From Ostrinia nubilalis (Eukaryota; Arthropoda; Insecta; Lepidoptera; Crambidae), in assembly GCF_963855985.1 (NCBI RefSeq), contig NC_087100.1, positions 965,001 to 1,029,000 on the forward strand: a stretch of DNA of 64,000 nt, given 5' to 3'. Each line of letters opens with the position of its first letter. The first letter of the stretch is position 1. The position numbers were made by a program, and so were the translations under genes. The notes beneath the pieces are model-generated. The model searched no databases. It saw nothing but the letters and a program-made list of their open reading frames with translations, and was not told the origin of the DNA. Positions 36,210 through 48,540 of this stretch are shown here, in pieces.

Positions 36210-36502
36210 TAAACACTTGATTTTTTCCTAACTTTGGAGGAACTAACGTAGCGTAAATAAAAAACGTTCCAGTTGCTATTGCGTGAAAGTGAAATAATAA
36301 CATCTTCCCATTTGTCTATCTCTACATTATTTTGTTTTGTTTTATGATATACATAGGTGAAGTGATTATTTACTTTCCACTATGAATATTTTTCTGTTTT
36401 GTTACAAATTATAAGAATTTTGATAGTAGTTAGTAGCTGGAACAATTATTATTTCAGATAACGGTATAATTATTCCAGACAACGAAACCTTTTATAACAA
36501 TA

Positions 36503-36724
36503 CTAGCTGACCCGGCAAACTTTGTTCCGCCTTAATGGCAATAAATAAGCAGACTTTTTTTTTATTTCGAACGGGATAAAAAGTATCCTATGTCCTTCTC
36601 CTGGCTCTAAACTACCTCCCTGACAATTTTCAGCTAAATCGGTTTAGCCGTTCTTGAGTTATAAGTGGTGTAACTAACACGACTTTCTTTTATATATATA
36701 GATTGATTCTTTTATATATATAGA
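36503..36724 (-). mobile_element. Helitron, TCTATATATA family, copy 2, with duplicated 5' end
   Basis: Minus-strand start TCTATATATATAAAAGAAAG at 36702 and end GGGTCAGCTAG at 36503, followed by T. The first 22 bp are repeated immediately upstream (36703-36724). Strongly similar to 13889-14088. Confidence 0.8.
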
Positions 36725-39700
36725 TTGATAAAAGTGTTCTTACAATTGCCCATAAAATTTATATTAACTTCGCATAATATTATTGTAGGCACATGGTCAA
36801 TAAAATAGGTTTGTATGTAAATTTTATGTGTAAAATTGATTTATTGTTAAAATGTGAAAAGAAACAACAAGTCTTCGACGATATATCATATTGTACCACA
36901 CAAAAGAGAGAGAGAGGGAGAGCCTGAACTATAGAAGAATCATAAGAAAAACAATAAAATGGAGTAAAACATATGAAATTGCTGTATAAAATGAAACGGA
37001 AAGTAAATCACACACGCGATTCATACTCACAAACGCTTTGTCGGGTAAAGGAATGTACACAATGATAGTAAAACTTTTATGAAAGGGCATTTCACAAATA
37101 AGCTGTAAAAAATATTTCTTAAGTAACTTAAAGTTTTCGTGTTTTCTATCCTCTTTACATATTGTTTATTGTACATATACTCGTAGGATATTGTGATAAT
37201 GGTAGTTAAAATAAGTAACGTAAAGTTTTTAACCTTTATTATTGGACGGTGTTTTAGGTTTGGCAGCAACACCTTTTCTATAGACCGAAGTAAAACATCC
37301 CAATGATAAAACAATATCAGAATTGACACTTATTATAAAAGTATCCTAGATTTGACGCAATGTTGGTGAAAACGACACCACCTTTTAGATCATTGAACTA
37401 ATCTAAGAATCCCCTAATCATTGAACTAGTTCAATAGGACTAGCCTTAGCAATCCCCTAGCATTTACTCCAATGTGCATGGCCCTTATCACTATTACGCC
37501 GATGCTATTAGGTGGCAGGCGACGCCGTGGGAACTGGAGTGCGGGCGGGAAGGCCATGGGTAATACAGTCAACACTTCAGACTATACAGTTTTGTTGAAA
37601 AATAGCCCATATTAGAACTGCATAAGATGGCAGGGTGGCTTGATGCGCTGTTGTATCTAGGTGCCAGGTCTCAAGCTAAGAGCTGGGTCGGCAAGTGAGT
37701 GTCGGCTGACCTCGGCCATTTTTCAGATAAGTTGGGGTACTGATATGGTGGATTGTCTCTAAGTGAGGGTTAAATCCAGTTTTCAAGTTAATGACTCCAT
37801 GCGAGATGACTTAAAATTGTACTGCATTGGATCAATCATCAATAAGATTTTAAATCGCGACATTACAGTTCTTTATTATTAATGACTTGTACAATTAATC
37901 AAGTGTATCAATATTCTGACTTAATTAGGTACCTATTTATTTTTTAATTTATTGTATGAACCACAAACAAGTTTACAATAAACTTAAACTAAAACTTATA
38001 TGAAAAAAGAAACTTAATATTGTAAACTCAACACAGATGGTTACATTTTACGTAAAATGGAAGGTATGAGCTACATTTTTTAAATACCTATTTTATTCTT
38101 AAATTCTGATATAAGGCGGCTAGGGCGTAGTTTGAAAACTTTAGTCCGGAAACCTAATAAAAATGTTTCGGCATTTTTTCGTTAGAATATAATTTAATTA
38201 TAACACTACGTTTAATTAGACTAGACTGTTTTTTTGAAGTTTTTCCTTATTTATCACTAAACTTAAAAGCTCATCAATAGCCCATTAAGCTCGGCACACT
38301 TCAAGCGGCCGTGTCTCTGCCACTAATTATCTCCTAATTATCTTGCAACGCCGTTTGTTCGTTGCGACACCTCTCGCAATTGGTTTAAGATCCGTTACAA
38401 TTAGGAAATAGGGAAAATGCGCTGTTTTTACCGGACTACGGTGTAGACTGGTGAATTTTATCAGCGAAATCGTTCTAATAAGTAGACTGAAAATTAGAAC
38501 TATGGTGTCAGATGAGATTTAAATAGCTTTAATTAAAACACAACGATAGCTCACTGATCTATTGGCACTGTATTAAATCTATTATAAATTAATCACCAGC
38601 CGATATTATGTCGAAGTTGTGTTACGGTTAGCTATATATGGGACATCTTTAAGTGCCCTTTAAGGGGTGCCAAATAAAGAATTATGTTTTTATAGTCAGG
38701 TCAGAGTGGTGAGCGATATAATCAAGACTAATCCTACCGCTTGTTGTTATTTTGTAACAGTTTTCGAAAATATTCGACTCGTTTAGTCGCTCTCAATCAT
38801 TTTGAATATCAGCAGTAGTGATTAGCATGTTAGTTTCAGTATAGTTCACAACTTTAGTGTATAAAATACAGCCCACATAAAATCGTATAGTCGGGAAATA
38901 TAAAATGATGTGTCTAGAAGAGGTCAATAACATCTTGACTTACGTCCAAAATATCTAAAGCGTAACTTACCATCCGAATAAGATTTATCACATTTATGAC
39001 ATCATTAGGTCCTGCCAATTTGAATTCTATCGCTTCCAAAACCAAACTTTAATTTACAATATCATATTTCTTATCGAAATAGTTAATTCAAAAACACTAT
39101 CTAGATAGACTATTTATTGGCACAAAAACATTATTTCAGTGAAGCCGTTAGAGCGCCATAAATCTATGCAAAAGATTTAATTCTATATCAAAAACCGTTG
39201 ACATTCGAATTCTTTTTCAAATCTTCTAACGACAATTTACGAGCTTTTTTGCGTGCGCGCGAGTTGTGAATCAAAAAATGCTGTCCAAGCCCGTATAAAT
39301 ATATGCAAGTATTTTTATTTTATAGCTGGAAACACTCCTTTCTTGATTGTGGAAAAATGTCTATTTAGAACACGTTGGCAAGGATGTCAATTCCGTTTTG
39401 TGTTAATTGTATGAAATAATAATCATGTATTATGTGGTGGCATGGTAAAAATATGTAGATTTTAAGTGTACATTTATTACAGATCATGAGTGGATTTTAA
39501 CTGACATTATGATACATATTAAATTATAAAATTGCTTGGTAAGAATTACAAAATGCAGTTAAAAATTAACTTTATGACTGTGTAATAGAACAGAGAAACA
39601 TTGTTGGAATGGAAACAATAGATTTTTTTTACATTTTTATAACATTTTGTGGTTTATTTCACGGAATTCCATATCCGATCCCAAAAAAATAAACGTTGAA

Positions 39701-40831
39701 GGACTGACATTTATAAACTTAGATTGCCCTAGTTATTAAGTTGTTTTTCAACATCGTTGGCAGCCCTAGCCAACAAAATGATTGGCCGCATAGTGCACCG
39801 TATTAGGTATATAAAGCACATTAATTAAGCCACAAGTTTCTAGAATTTGCTAAAAAATACAAGTGGGAATTAGTTTCTTATAATCTCCACCATCATACAA
39901 ATGTACACTCTATGTTTCAGGGATAAGATTGATTTTTGAGAGAGTTGTGAAGGACAAATTAAGAGTTCTATTCAATAGAGTTCTGTGAAGGCGCAAGCTT
40001 GTGGCTTCTAATTTCTTTGTGTGACTAAAAATGCTAATGGCGTATTTAAGTAATATTTATTTCAAGCGAATTATGAAAGCATTCGTTTAATTTCTTGGTA
40101 GGCAATAAGTACCTATTGAATATCACAATGTTAAGTTAACAAAAAACTGAAAGCAATATTGTTATAGCGCATCGTTAACACTCGACTATTTAATGATGTG
40201 ACAATGTCCAAAAACAAAAAAAAAAAATGGAAACGCTTTTCCAATTATAGATTAGATAAACGCATTATGCAAAACCTCACAAACAGCACATTTGACATTT
40301 CAGTCAACAACCTTAATATTTACGTCAATCAATGACGTACACTACACTTAATTTAGTGTTTTTTTTTACATAATGTGTTAGTATTGTTTCTTTACTTTTT
40401 AACGATGATGCAATACTTTTTTATTTGTTTCTTTTTTAAACAATCGATATTTTTTTACCTATGAGTATTTAAAGGCTGGTTACTTGTAAAAAGGTTTAAA
40501 AAACCTACTTATAATATTGTATCAAGTTGTATCAATAAATCCTTCTGATTTCACTTGGAAAACCGCACTTGGCAAACTTACTGAATTTCTCTACGACACA
40601 TTCAACAAACTTACACTATCAATATGCGAATTATATTACCCGGGCTGAAGTTTCGTTTTATAAACGTTTTATGCTTTTGGTATTACAACGATACGCTTAT
40701 GGTAAATACGTGTAATAAATGTATCTTTCTTTTTTTCTTTCTTTCTTTCTTTCTTATGGGAATTGATTAAGGCTCTATATTACTAATTGTATTAGAATAA
40801 ATTTAACAATATAGAGCAGAAAATGTATAAA
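36725..40831. other. Long quiet AT-rich stretch
   Basis: No gene or family recognised. Contains an AG-rich microsatellite (36905-36920), short direct repeats around ATTGAACTA (37392, 37422) and a (TTTC)n tract at 40726-40755. 38280-38410 and 41100-41240 look less AT-biased and could be conserved non-coding DNA, but this cannot be tested here. Confidence 0.4.
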
Positions 40832-40974
40832 GCTGAGTTGCACCACCTAACTTTAACGGTAACTATGACGATAACCGGTGCTTTTTGACAAACGTAATAA
40901 TTTGTCAAACTCCATACTAAAAGCACCGTTTATGTGTTTGTGTTTACGGTTAAAATAAGGTGGTGCAACTCAGC
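40832..40974. mobile_element. Palindromic MITE, GCTGAGTTGCACCACC family, copy 1
   Basis: GCTGAGTTGCACCACCTAA at the left and GGTGGTGCAACTCAGC at the right are inverse complements. The arms continue into CTTTAACGGTAA and AACCGGTGCTTTT / AAAGCACCG. About 143 bp. Confidence 0.8.
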
Positions 40975-42060
40975 CCAAGATGAGGTTAGGACGTTATTAT
41001 AAAATATGAATTGATAAAATAGTAGTTAGAGTATCTGCTTTAATTTTAATATACTTTTACTCAGAATGTCTATACTTTTAGAATAGAATGATGGCAAGTT
41101 CTCACCTTATCATGGAGTGAGTTTTACAACAATCGGACGCGTGGCCTGCCACAATTTATGCGCGGCACTGAGCAACCTATCGCGGCTAGACCTTAAATTG
41201 TTTATCAGCTAATTCATTAGACAATTCGTGATTGTCCATTGTCACTTCTGTCAAGTACATACCTTTTTGCCGAGTCCCCGATAATATGAGCTATGGGAAA
41301 ATTTCTCACGTTTCCAACATAATCATTGTTTTGTTTCTTATCTCCGTTTTTATTAACAAAACTCATAATCAACATAATGGCGGATTGTTCAATTGAATCT
41401 CGATTTTGGAATGGGGCCAGTGTGGTCTTTACAAGTTTTTGTTTTAAATGTCGTTTATTGTTTACTGGTTATGAGTAATAAAGTTTAATAAGTTAACGTT
41501 AATTGTAGTACTAAGATTTAATGCGTATATTGTTTAAGAATAGATTTCTGTATAGCTATTGCGTAGTCAATTAGGCTCAATATAAATAATATCATTTTAA
41601 CGCTATGTTACGTATAATTGCATCAATATTGATTGATTGTAAAGTCTAATTTCGCACTCATTGTTTTCTATTTATAATTAAAAAACCGTTTAAAACTTGC
41701 TCCATAAGAGTCACCATTAAAATACGCGAGTCATTACCGGTATTCTAATTGATAGTTAATTATTTATTTATGACAATTAGTCAAGTTATTAAAAAACATC
41801 CATGGCGAACAAATGGAGGCGAGTTTCCGAAAAGTGATTCCGTAAAATTTTTCATCGTGTTATATTAGCAGTAAAGTATGAAATCATTTAACTTTTGATA
41901 TCATAAAGTGATTCAATCCTTTATTATCCTAAACAAATTGAGGAAAATTGCACAAATCGATTTTCACTTATGGAGTTTTCCAACACTATTGGCAAAACAT
42001 ATTTACGAAAAATATAATGTCGTGCGTTTGAAATCTACATAAGAAAACGCAAGAGACTTA
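40975..42060. other. Unannotated stretch
   Basis: AT-rich; nothing supported. Confidence 0.4.
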
Positions 42061-42177
42061 TGCCTGTTTTGACCATCAATCCCTAATTTTTAAGTGACCC
42101 CTTTGAAAACAAAATTCCTGTTATGTGTTACCATAGGTGTCACTTAAAAATTAGGTATTGATGGTGAAAACGGGCTT
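42061..42177. mobile_element. Palindromic MITE (CCTAATTTTTAAGTGAC arms)
   Basis: GACCATCAATCCCTAATTTT + TAAGTGAC on the left faces GTCACTTA + AAAATTAGGTATTGATGGTG on the right. Arms of about 45 bp, non-coding. Confidence 0.7.
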
Positions 42178-42374
42178 TATGCACTTTAATAGCAGTTAAT
42201 CATTTTAAGAAACATCTCGATTATTTTAGATGACTGATGACTACAATATTATAACTGTGAAAAGATTTATTGTGCATTTTGTTCAACTTAACGCTAAGTC
42301 AAGGGTCACGAGTAAGGTACAATGATTAGGACGGTTGTAGGATGTTGCGTTGAAGTCGCCGAGAAAATACTAAA

Positions 42375-42480
42375 GCTGAGTTGCACCACCTAAATTTAAC
42401 GATAACCGGTGCTTTTTGTATGAAGTTTGACAGATTTTTGACGTTTGTCAAAGTTAAAGTAAGATGGTGCAACCCACCCT
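42375..42480. mobile_element. Palindromic MITE, GCTGAGTTGCACCACC family, copy 2
   Basis: Same left terminus as 40832, with AACCGGTGCTTTTTG, and a right arm AAGATGGTGCAACCCA. Shorter and more diverged. Confidence 0.7.
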
Positions 42481-43142
42481 AAAGGTTGCGACAATTCGCA
42501 TAAGCCGATGAGGTTGTATCGATGTCAACACGCAACATTACCATAATATAAGACATCGCCAACCTTGGAATTAAGTTTAAGTTTTAAGTAGCAAACGAAA
42601 TGTGAACTAAAAGGGCTATAGTTGTTTTCAATAAATATTTATGATTTATTAAAAATTAAGATTTCACTTGTCGGCAATGCGAGCCTCAATAAAATATTAA
42701 AATGTTTTAGATAATTTTAAGATATCCTTTGATATTCAGAGTTAATGAATATATCAACACCTAAATGAGTGTGAATTATTAAAGAACGGATGTGACAAGG
42801 TGTTTTATGGAATAATAAAATAATGTTAAGAAGAGTGAGGCTCTTAGAAAACTTTTCAAAATTGCAAATGCTTACAGCTGTTTCATGGCGTGGGTGCGAA
42901 CATCAATATCGATTGGAGATTTCTGATATAATAGTTAAAATAAAAAACATTATACTGTACACTATTAATTGAATAACTACTAGCAAATCACTAACATATC
43001 AAATTACTAAAACTTTTTTTAATTTGACTTGATTTATTTTAGGTAGAGATTTTTAAGATCAATTCAAAGCTCATGAATTGGTATTTTTATCTAATAATAA
43101 ATTTTGTACCAGAAATTGATTTTAATGTATACTACAAAATGC
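42481..43142. other. Unannotated stretch
   Basis: AT-rich; no feature seen. Confidence 0.4.
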
Positions 43143-43347
43143 GACATTGCGCTTCTGCCGCGTTGATGTCTTTTGTAGGGAGAGTCCCAGGATTCCCGCT
43201 CGCGTGTATTTCTATCCCGATTTTAGTTGTATTTAGGTACAAAGTAGTTTAAATCTGCCTATTATAAAAGGTTCATAATTATTACAGTTTTTGAAGACAG
43301 ATGTTATGAAATTGATGAATTGTATTAGTAGAAATGTTTTCTCTTAC

Positions 43348-43483
43348 CTTAGATTCTTTGGTGTAAACTTCAGGAATAAACACGTCCGGGGATAATCCCA
43401 CAAGCACTTCACAGAGTATTATCCTATGTATATTTTGTCTATAAAATTCACTAGTTGTATCTAGTCCACAATGCGATTGTTTA
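43348..43483 (-). CDS. Candidate coding exon, PARP/ART C-terminal-like (low confidence)
   Basis: On the minus strand an AG at 43484-43485 and a strong donor (TCTAAG|GTAAGAG, GT at 43347-43346) bracket an open segment reading SKQSHCGLDTTSEFYRQ then NIHRIILCEVLVGLSPDV and ends FIPEVYTKESK. The NIHRxILCEVLVG phrase resembles the Y...N..HRMxxxxVLVG strand near the end of PARP-type ADP-ribosyltransferase catalytic domains. The acceptor lacks a good pyrimidine tract and no other exon of such a protein was located, so it may be a pseudogene fragment or a chance ORF (the frame is open from 43500). The CpG-rich block 150 bp upstream could be its promoter. Confidence 0.3.
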
Positions 43484-43639
43484 CTATAAATTTCAAAATG
43501 TCACAAACAGTCACTTTCGTTTCGAACAAACAAACATTTGTTCTCAGTGTCTAACTGAAAACGCAAACTGAAAATCACTTACGATTACAGTAACTGGCCG
43601 TTGGAATAAAAAAAGAAACAAAAAAATTTTCGAATTCTA

Positions 43640-43990
43640 AATTCAAATGAGCACTTTCGTCATTGTTCACGCGGGTCACAAGTCGATCCCATTTTTGAGG
43701 GTTTTCTCGACCACGAGGCGCGTGCTTTGTGTCGGCGCGCGCGCACAAATGCGCTCGGACTTCGGAGGTGGTTTTGGCGGCCCGAACGCTAAGGGGGCGT
43801 GGCCAAATTCTAACGCAACATCTATCCGTGGCGCCGTCTCGCTCACACTTATTACAACACCCATATCGCCCCCTCGCTCTCTAACGCCGGTGCGCTATGA
43901 CGCCGAGTGGTGGGATCCCGTGAACTTTGGCACTGCGCTTGCGATTAATAACTCGAGTTATAGATCGACCGGTAACTTTATTTTATAGTT
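43640..43990. promoter_or_regulatory. CpG-rich block, possible promoter
   Basis: Sharp GC and CpG rise in AT-rich DNA: GGCGCGCGCGCAC, GGGGGCGTGGCC (a Sp1/KLF-type box) and CACGCGGGTCAC. ORFs read through it on both strands with no domain, as expected for GC-rich DNA. It lies just upstream of the candidate minus-strand exon at 43348. Confidence 0.35.
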
Positions 43991-44511
43991 TAATCGCGTT
44001 TTTAATGGACAAGAAAGCGGATACAGATTCAAATGATATTGTGACATTTCGCGTTGTAATTTGATCTGTAATGGGTTTATTTTTTATTTAACGATGTTAT
44101 ACTTAATTAATGACGCAAAATTTTTGTTTGTGTCATTAAGATTATAAGATGGCAAGTGTTGTCAGCGTTAATTGCTTTCGTGTAATTATTACAAAAAATG
44201 ATTAATTGATTAGTAACCTATTTACGTTAATGTTTATTTACTTAAATATATGAATAAATATCGTGTTTAGTTACATTTCTGCAAATAACAGTACTTAATT
44301 TTTAGTAATACCTAAAAATTACTATTCTACGACAAACAACTTGCGAGTGCAAGAACGTAAGGTTAGAACAGTTGTATGAAATACCGCTACTCATATTTTG
44401 TTGTTTAGAAAAATAAAATATTTGCATAAGTTTGAAATATTTTTTAAACTGTAAAGGTTGTAAGATATTATATGTGTATAGAGGCTTAACGATCGCTATA
44501 ATTCCCTAACT
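43991..44511. other. Unannotated stretch
   Basis: AT-rich; nothing supported. Confidence 0.4.
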
Positions 44512-44594
44512 GTTACACCCTAGTTGAACTCTGGCTTAAATTGTCATTTAGTATGGAAATGTCATTTTAATCCAGAGTACATTCTAGGTGTAAC
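44512..44594. mobile_element. Small palindromic MITE (GTTACACC ends)
   Basis: GTTACACCCTAG...ACTCTGG faces CCAGAGT...CTAGGTGTAAC around an AT-rich ATTTAGTATGGAAAT centre; 83 bp. Confidence 0.65.
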
Positions 44595-44844
44595 TTTCTA
44601 TTAAATGAAATGAAATGAAAAAGACAAATAGAAATATAGAAGCTTATCGTGAGATAAATGTTTTTTTCTACGTCGATAAAACAATCCTATAAAAGGTGCA
44701 TCTAAGAATATCATGTCGGCCCTTCAGCTGTCATAAGATTTATGTCATAAAATATATCAAACACATAATGAAGGAAACTCGAAGACTACAGCGATGTGAC
44801 CGAACGAGTAGCGTGTGTGCAAATAGGAAAATTGCTTGCATATA

Positions 44845-45236
44845 CAGGATGAAATTGCAGTGTTGCCAAATTTTTAGGAGCGACTCAGGATCAGTAAGAT
44901 AATCGATTTACGTAAAGAAAACAACATTTTTTTTCATATTTTATTATTTTTATCCGCTGCGTGAGGTTTCAAAATTGACTTACGTGGATAATTTACTTCG
45001 TTCATTGAAAATACGCATAGACAGTTAACTGTAAAGCTTAATAGACATTTTATGGTGGGCGAAAAGAAGCCTTAGCCTTTAAAACCTACGATAGGTAACC
45101 GCGAAATACACTTTCTATATTTTTAAAAAAATACAACGATTCAAAATAATTCCGATAAAGTTATATTGTTTGGGATATTTTGTTCTATAGAGCTTATCAA
45201 AAAATTTTAGCAACACTTTGCAATTTCACCCTGTAT
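44845..45236. mobile_element. TIR element (TACAGGRTGAAATTGCA ends), about 390 bp
   Basis: TACAGGATGAAATTGCAGTG at the left and CACTTTGCAATTTCACCCTG at the right are inverse complements with one gap. The arms continue as TTGCCAAATTTTTAG / AAAATTTTAGCAA. The interior is AT-rich and non-coding. Confidence 0.7.
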
Positions 45237-46291
45237 GGCGACGACACGAATAAAATTATGTTGCAGACCGCATGTGTTGGTTCTGTTGGCGGATTAGCAT
45301 AGCTTAGTATTCAATTACTTGTGTCCTTTTTGCTAATAATAAATGTGTATTGCGACAAAAAGATAAAACACCACAGAGTAATTGATTAGTCGTATGAATT
45401 TATCGATAGTGGGGAAATGGATATTGAAGATTTTGATCCATGTGATTGCAACTAGATGTAACTTATACGAATTAAAAACATAAGTAACTTACAAAAAGAC
45501 TTAAATGTACCCGTAAAAAATTACAGGAAATACGTTTTATACTCAACTGATTAAAACAACGCAATAAAATTTAAGGCAAAACTATTTTTACTAAAACATG
45601 CTGACTCTTAAATACCAGACCGTTATAAATGTTACCTGGTGTAAGTACGTAATCATTGCAAAAACATCTTCCGACCAATTCGCAATTGACCCAGACATTT
45701 CACTCCCATTTCTCCAAAAAAAACAAAACCTAAATATTACATTAGTCAAAGACAATACCATTCTAACTGTAAAACAATTTCAAACATCGCAAATCTATTG
45801 TCGCAGTTAAAAAATGCGCAACTTTAAAAACGCCGACAGACAAAAAAAGTGTTACGCAAAAAAGGTTTCATGGAAAAGAAATTTGCACAAACGTTACCGT
45901 TTATTGGAGAAGGTTTTATTGGGCCGTTACCGTTTTGTTTAAGGGCTGCTCGGGCCGTTAGGGTTGTGACGTCACGGTTTTTTGTTTGTTTTTGTAAGGT
46001 TTACGGTTGTTTATAGTAGCAGTTAAAAGTAGAGTCAGATGCTAACTAGCGTGATGATTTCAATACAAAGAAAAGAGTTAAACTTCAAATGTATGATTTT
46101 GAAGCATGATTTCTGATTAAAAGTAATAGACAAATTATATTAAAACTCCATTTGGTTCTTAATTTTCAAAACGTTATAAATACTAGACTTTTTATTACTC
46201 ACATTAACCAATTCAGGTAAATAATGTTATTGTTTTAAATTGTTTATTTGAAACTATTCAATTGAAATGCTCGCCTAAAACATTCAATAAT
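45237..46291. other. Unannotated stretch
   Basis: AT-rich; the 70-codon ORF at 45598-45810 has no domain. Confidence 0.4.
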
Positions 46292-47076
46292 AATAAGTTA
46301 AATTTTATAAAAAAAATAATAAAACCGACTCCAAAAAACCTACACTAAAAAGTAGAATAATAATTACTAATTACCTACTTATTTATTAGGACGAATTATT
46401 AATATTTATGTAGGTATACCATGATTGATACTTCTGGAGTCGGTGCCAAGATTATGAAACATGTAAAGTTTGCCTGCACCGACTCCAAAAGTATCAATCA
46501 TGGTATACCTACATAAATATTAATAATTCGTCCTAATAAATAAGTAGGTAATTAGTAATTATTATTCTACTTTTTAGTGTAGGTTTTTTGGAGTCGGTTT
46601 TATTTTTTTTTATAAAATTTAACTTATTTCTTGCTTTTTAGTTAACTAATTATTACCTTGATGTTACCACTGAAGGTAGGCAGTACATTGAGACCATATT
46701 CTTAATGTATATTATAAAAAAGTTCATCCCCAATTTTCCACCCTTGGGGGTGAAATATTTTCTTCAAATTCGCATGAAACCACCCTTTTGATAATACCTA
46801 TTCAACAAAAAAATAATCGTTCAAATTGGTTTATAATCGGCGGAGATATTGCGTATAAAAAAGTTCATCCCCAATTTTCCACCCTTGGGGGTTGTTTTTT
46901 TTATTATTAAATTTAAATGGGACCACCCTTGAGGTATTACCTATACGCTGAAAAAAGATTTGTTCAAATCGGTTCATAATTGGCGGAGTTATCGCGTAAC
47001 AAACATAGAAAAAAAAAAAAAAAAAAAAACATACGGGTCGAATTGAGAACCTCCTCCTTTTTTTGAAGTCGGTTGA
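46292..47076. mobile_element. Complex AACCGACTYCAAAAAA element with nested palindrome and tandem units
   Basis: 46323 begins AACCGACTCCAAAAAA and 47059-47074 ends TTTTTTGAAGTCGGTT, an outer inverted pair. Within it, 46292-46444 and 46476-46630 form an almost perfect inverted repeat of about 150-bp arms. 46717-46999 holds two tandem copies of a 142-bp unit, each opening AAAAAAGTTCATCCCCAATT and containing CACCCTTGGGGG and GGCGGAG. An A-run and CATACGGGTCGAATTGAGAA follow. The 86-codon minus-strand ORF here is repeat sequence, not a gene. Confidence 0.7.
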
Positions 47077-47489
47077 AAAGAGTCTTAACATTAAATGTAT
47101 CGAACAAAAACAAACAAATGAAAACGTTTTAATTGAGAAACCCGAACAGATAGAGGACCGTGGAGCGACAAAAAAGTAAAAAACCTACTCGCTTATAAGT
47201 ACATCTTAATAGACACGGCATTCTTACATATTTCTCCCAAAATAAATCCGTTGGGGCAATAAATTGTTCTTTCAGATTAGATCTCGTTACAACTCAATTT
47301 TACAATAAATTCACCGGCCGAGTGTACCGAGTATTTATGAACGGGACTGTACCTAAATACGTCGTTATAACAGATAATAGGTGCGGCAGTGAGTAACGGC
47401 CTTTGGGATATTTATTGGGATTTGGTGAACGCTGCTTCGATACGTGCGACGGTTCTGTAGGTTTTAATAAATTCAAGCATTTAGACCTC
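47077..47489. other. Unannotated stretch
   Basis: Nothing recognised. Confidence 0.35.
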
Positions 47490-47598
47490 ACTTGGTGGAA
47501 CGATGATCTAGTGAAGGTCGCAGAAAGAGCCTGGATGCCAGCGCGGGACCAGTCCATCTTGAGGAAGGCGTCATTTTGGCTGAAACGAACGATGTAGA
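47490..47598 (+). mobile_element. LINE 3' end, (GAAC)-type RTE-like family
   Basis: Plus strand keeps RWNDDLVKVAERAWMPARDQ-like coding text and GGCTGAAACGAACGATG at the end. A small deletion removes part of the QQWTSFG segment. Confidence 0.65.
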
Positions 47599-47636
47599 TC
47601 CGTCACTTATAAAGTATCAAAATAGTTGGCCCTCTA

Positions 47637-47710
47637 TTCGGGACAACATATCAGTTGGTTCTAAGTTGAAGTGATAAAAGAAACTCAAGTCACCTTTGTT
47701 GACCTCTTAT
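47637..47710 (+). repeat. Interspersed repeat fragment related to 34190-34360
   Basis: GGGACAACATATC..GG and AAAGAAACTCAAGTCACCTT match the family. Confidence 0.45.
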
Positions 47711-48275
47711 TTAGTACAGCAAATACTAGTAAAGTAGTAAATTGTAATAATTAGCATATATGACGCTCTATCACCTAGAGCGTCATAATATAGTATCACA
47801 ATTTTGACGTAACGCAATAGTGATGATAACAATCTAAACCTTTAAATAAAGTATAAATATTCATGCCAAAAATAACGTCATTGGACTATTACTGACGGGA
47901 TTGCTACCATGTACCTCATGATAGTGACCATGAAAGTTTAAAACAATATAACGTCATTGGACGTATCAAAAACTATATTACGCAAACTTCTATTGTAGTA
48001 ATTATTCAATCAGGTCACTTTTCCAATTTAATGCCTTACGCGTGTGATGAGTCTATAATAACATCGTGACGGTTGTTATTGACTACCTCAAATCAATACC
48101 TACCTTTACGTATAAAAATACGTCACATTTTCGTCATATAAAATGCCCTTTGCCATGTCAACTGACGTGACTGAGTTTGTTACGGTGCGTTTCGTCACGA
48201 AAAGCTGGTAGAGCAAAAAAATAATGAGACATGTAAAGGCTCCTTAAGAGCACTTGACGATTTGAAAGTATTAAT
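47711..48275. other. Unannotated stretch
   Basis: A small hairpin ATGACGCTCTA/TAGAGCGTCAT lies at 47760-47786. Otherwise nothing. Confidence 0.4.
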
Positions 48276-48540
48276 CGGCCGTTTGGTGTAGTGATTCGAA
48301 ATGGACTACTATTCCGGAGGTAGAGGGTTCGATTTTCGCACAGTACAAACATTTGTGTGCATGAACATATTTGTTTGTATTGGACTGGGTGTTTTCTATG
48401 TATAATAAGTGTGTATTTAAAAAAAAGTATTTAAGTATGTTTATATCCATTGTATAGTACACATAGTACAAGCTTTGCTTAGTTTGGGACTAGAAGCGCA
48501 GTGTAAAATGTCCAAGGATATTTATTTAATTTAATAAGTA
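48276..48540 (+). mobile_element. tRNA-derived SINE
   Basis: CGGCCGTTTGGTGTAGTGAT resembles an A-box region and GAGGGTTCGATTTTCG a slightly decayed B box, 35-40 bp apart as in a tRNA head. It continues with the ACAAACATTTGTGTGCATGA and GTTTGTATTGGACTGGGTGT phrases of the common lepidopteran SINE and ends in a TATTTATTTAATTT tail. Confidence 0.75.

Noticed and set aside
43647..43988. 113-codon plus-strand ORF in the CpG-rich block
   Set aside because: GC-rich DNA gives long chance ORFs on both strands; low-complexity Arg/Gly/Pro composition and no domain.
18655..48245. Loosely similar GACATGTAAAGTGCCC-type phrases at about 18657, 38640 and 48226
   Set aside because: Similarity is short and imperfect, no element boundaries can be defined, so it may be chance.
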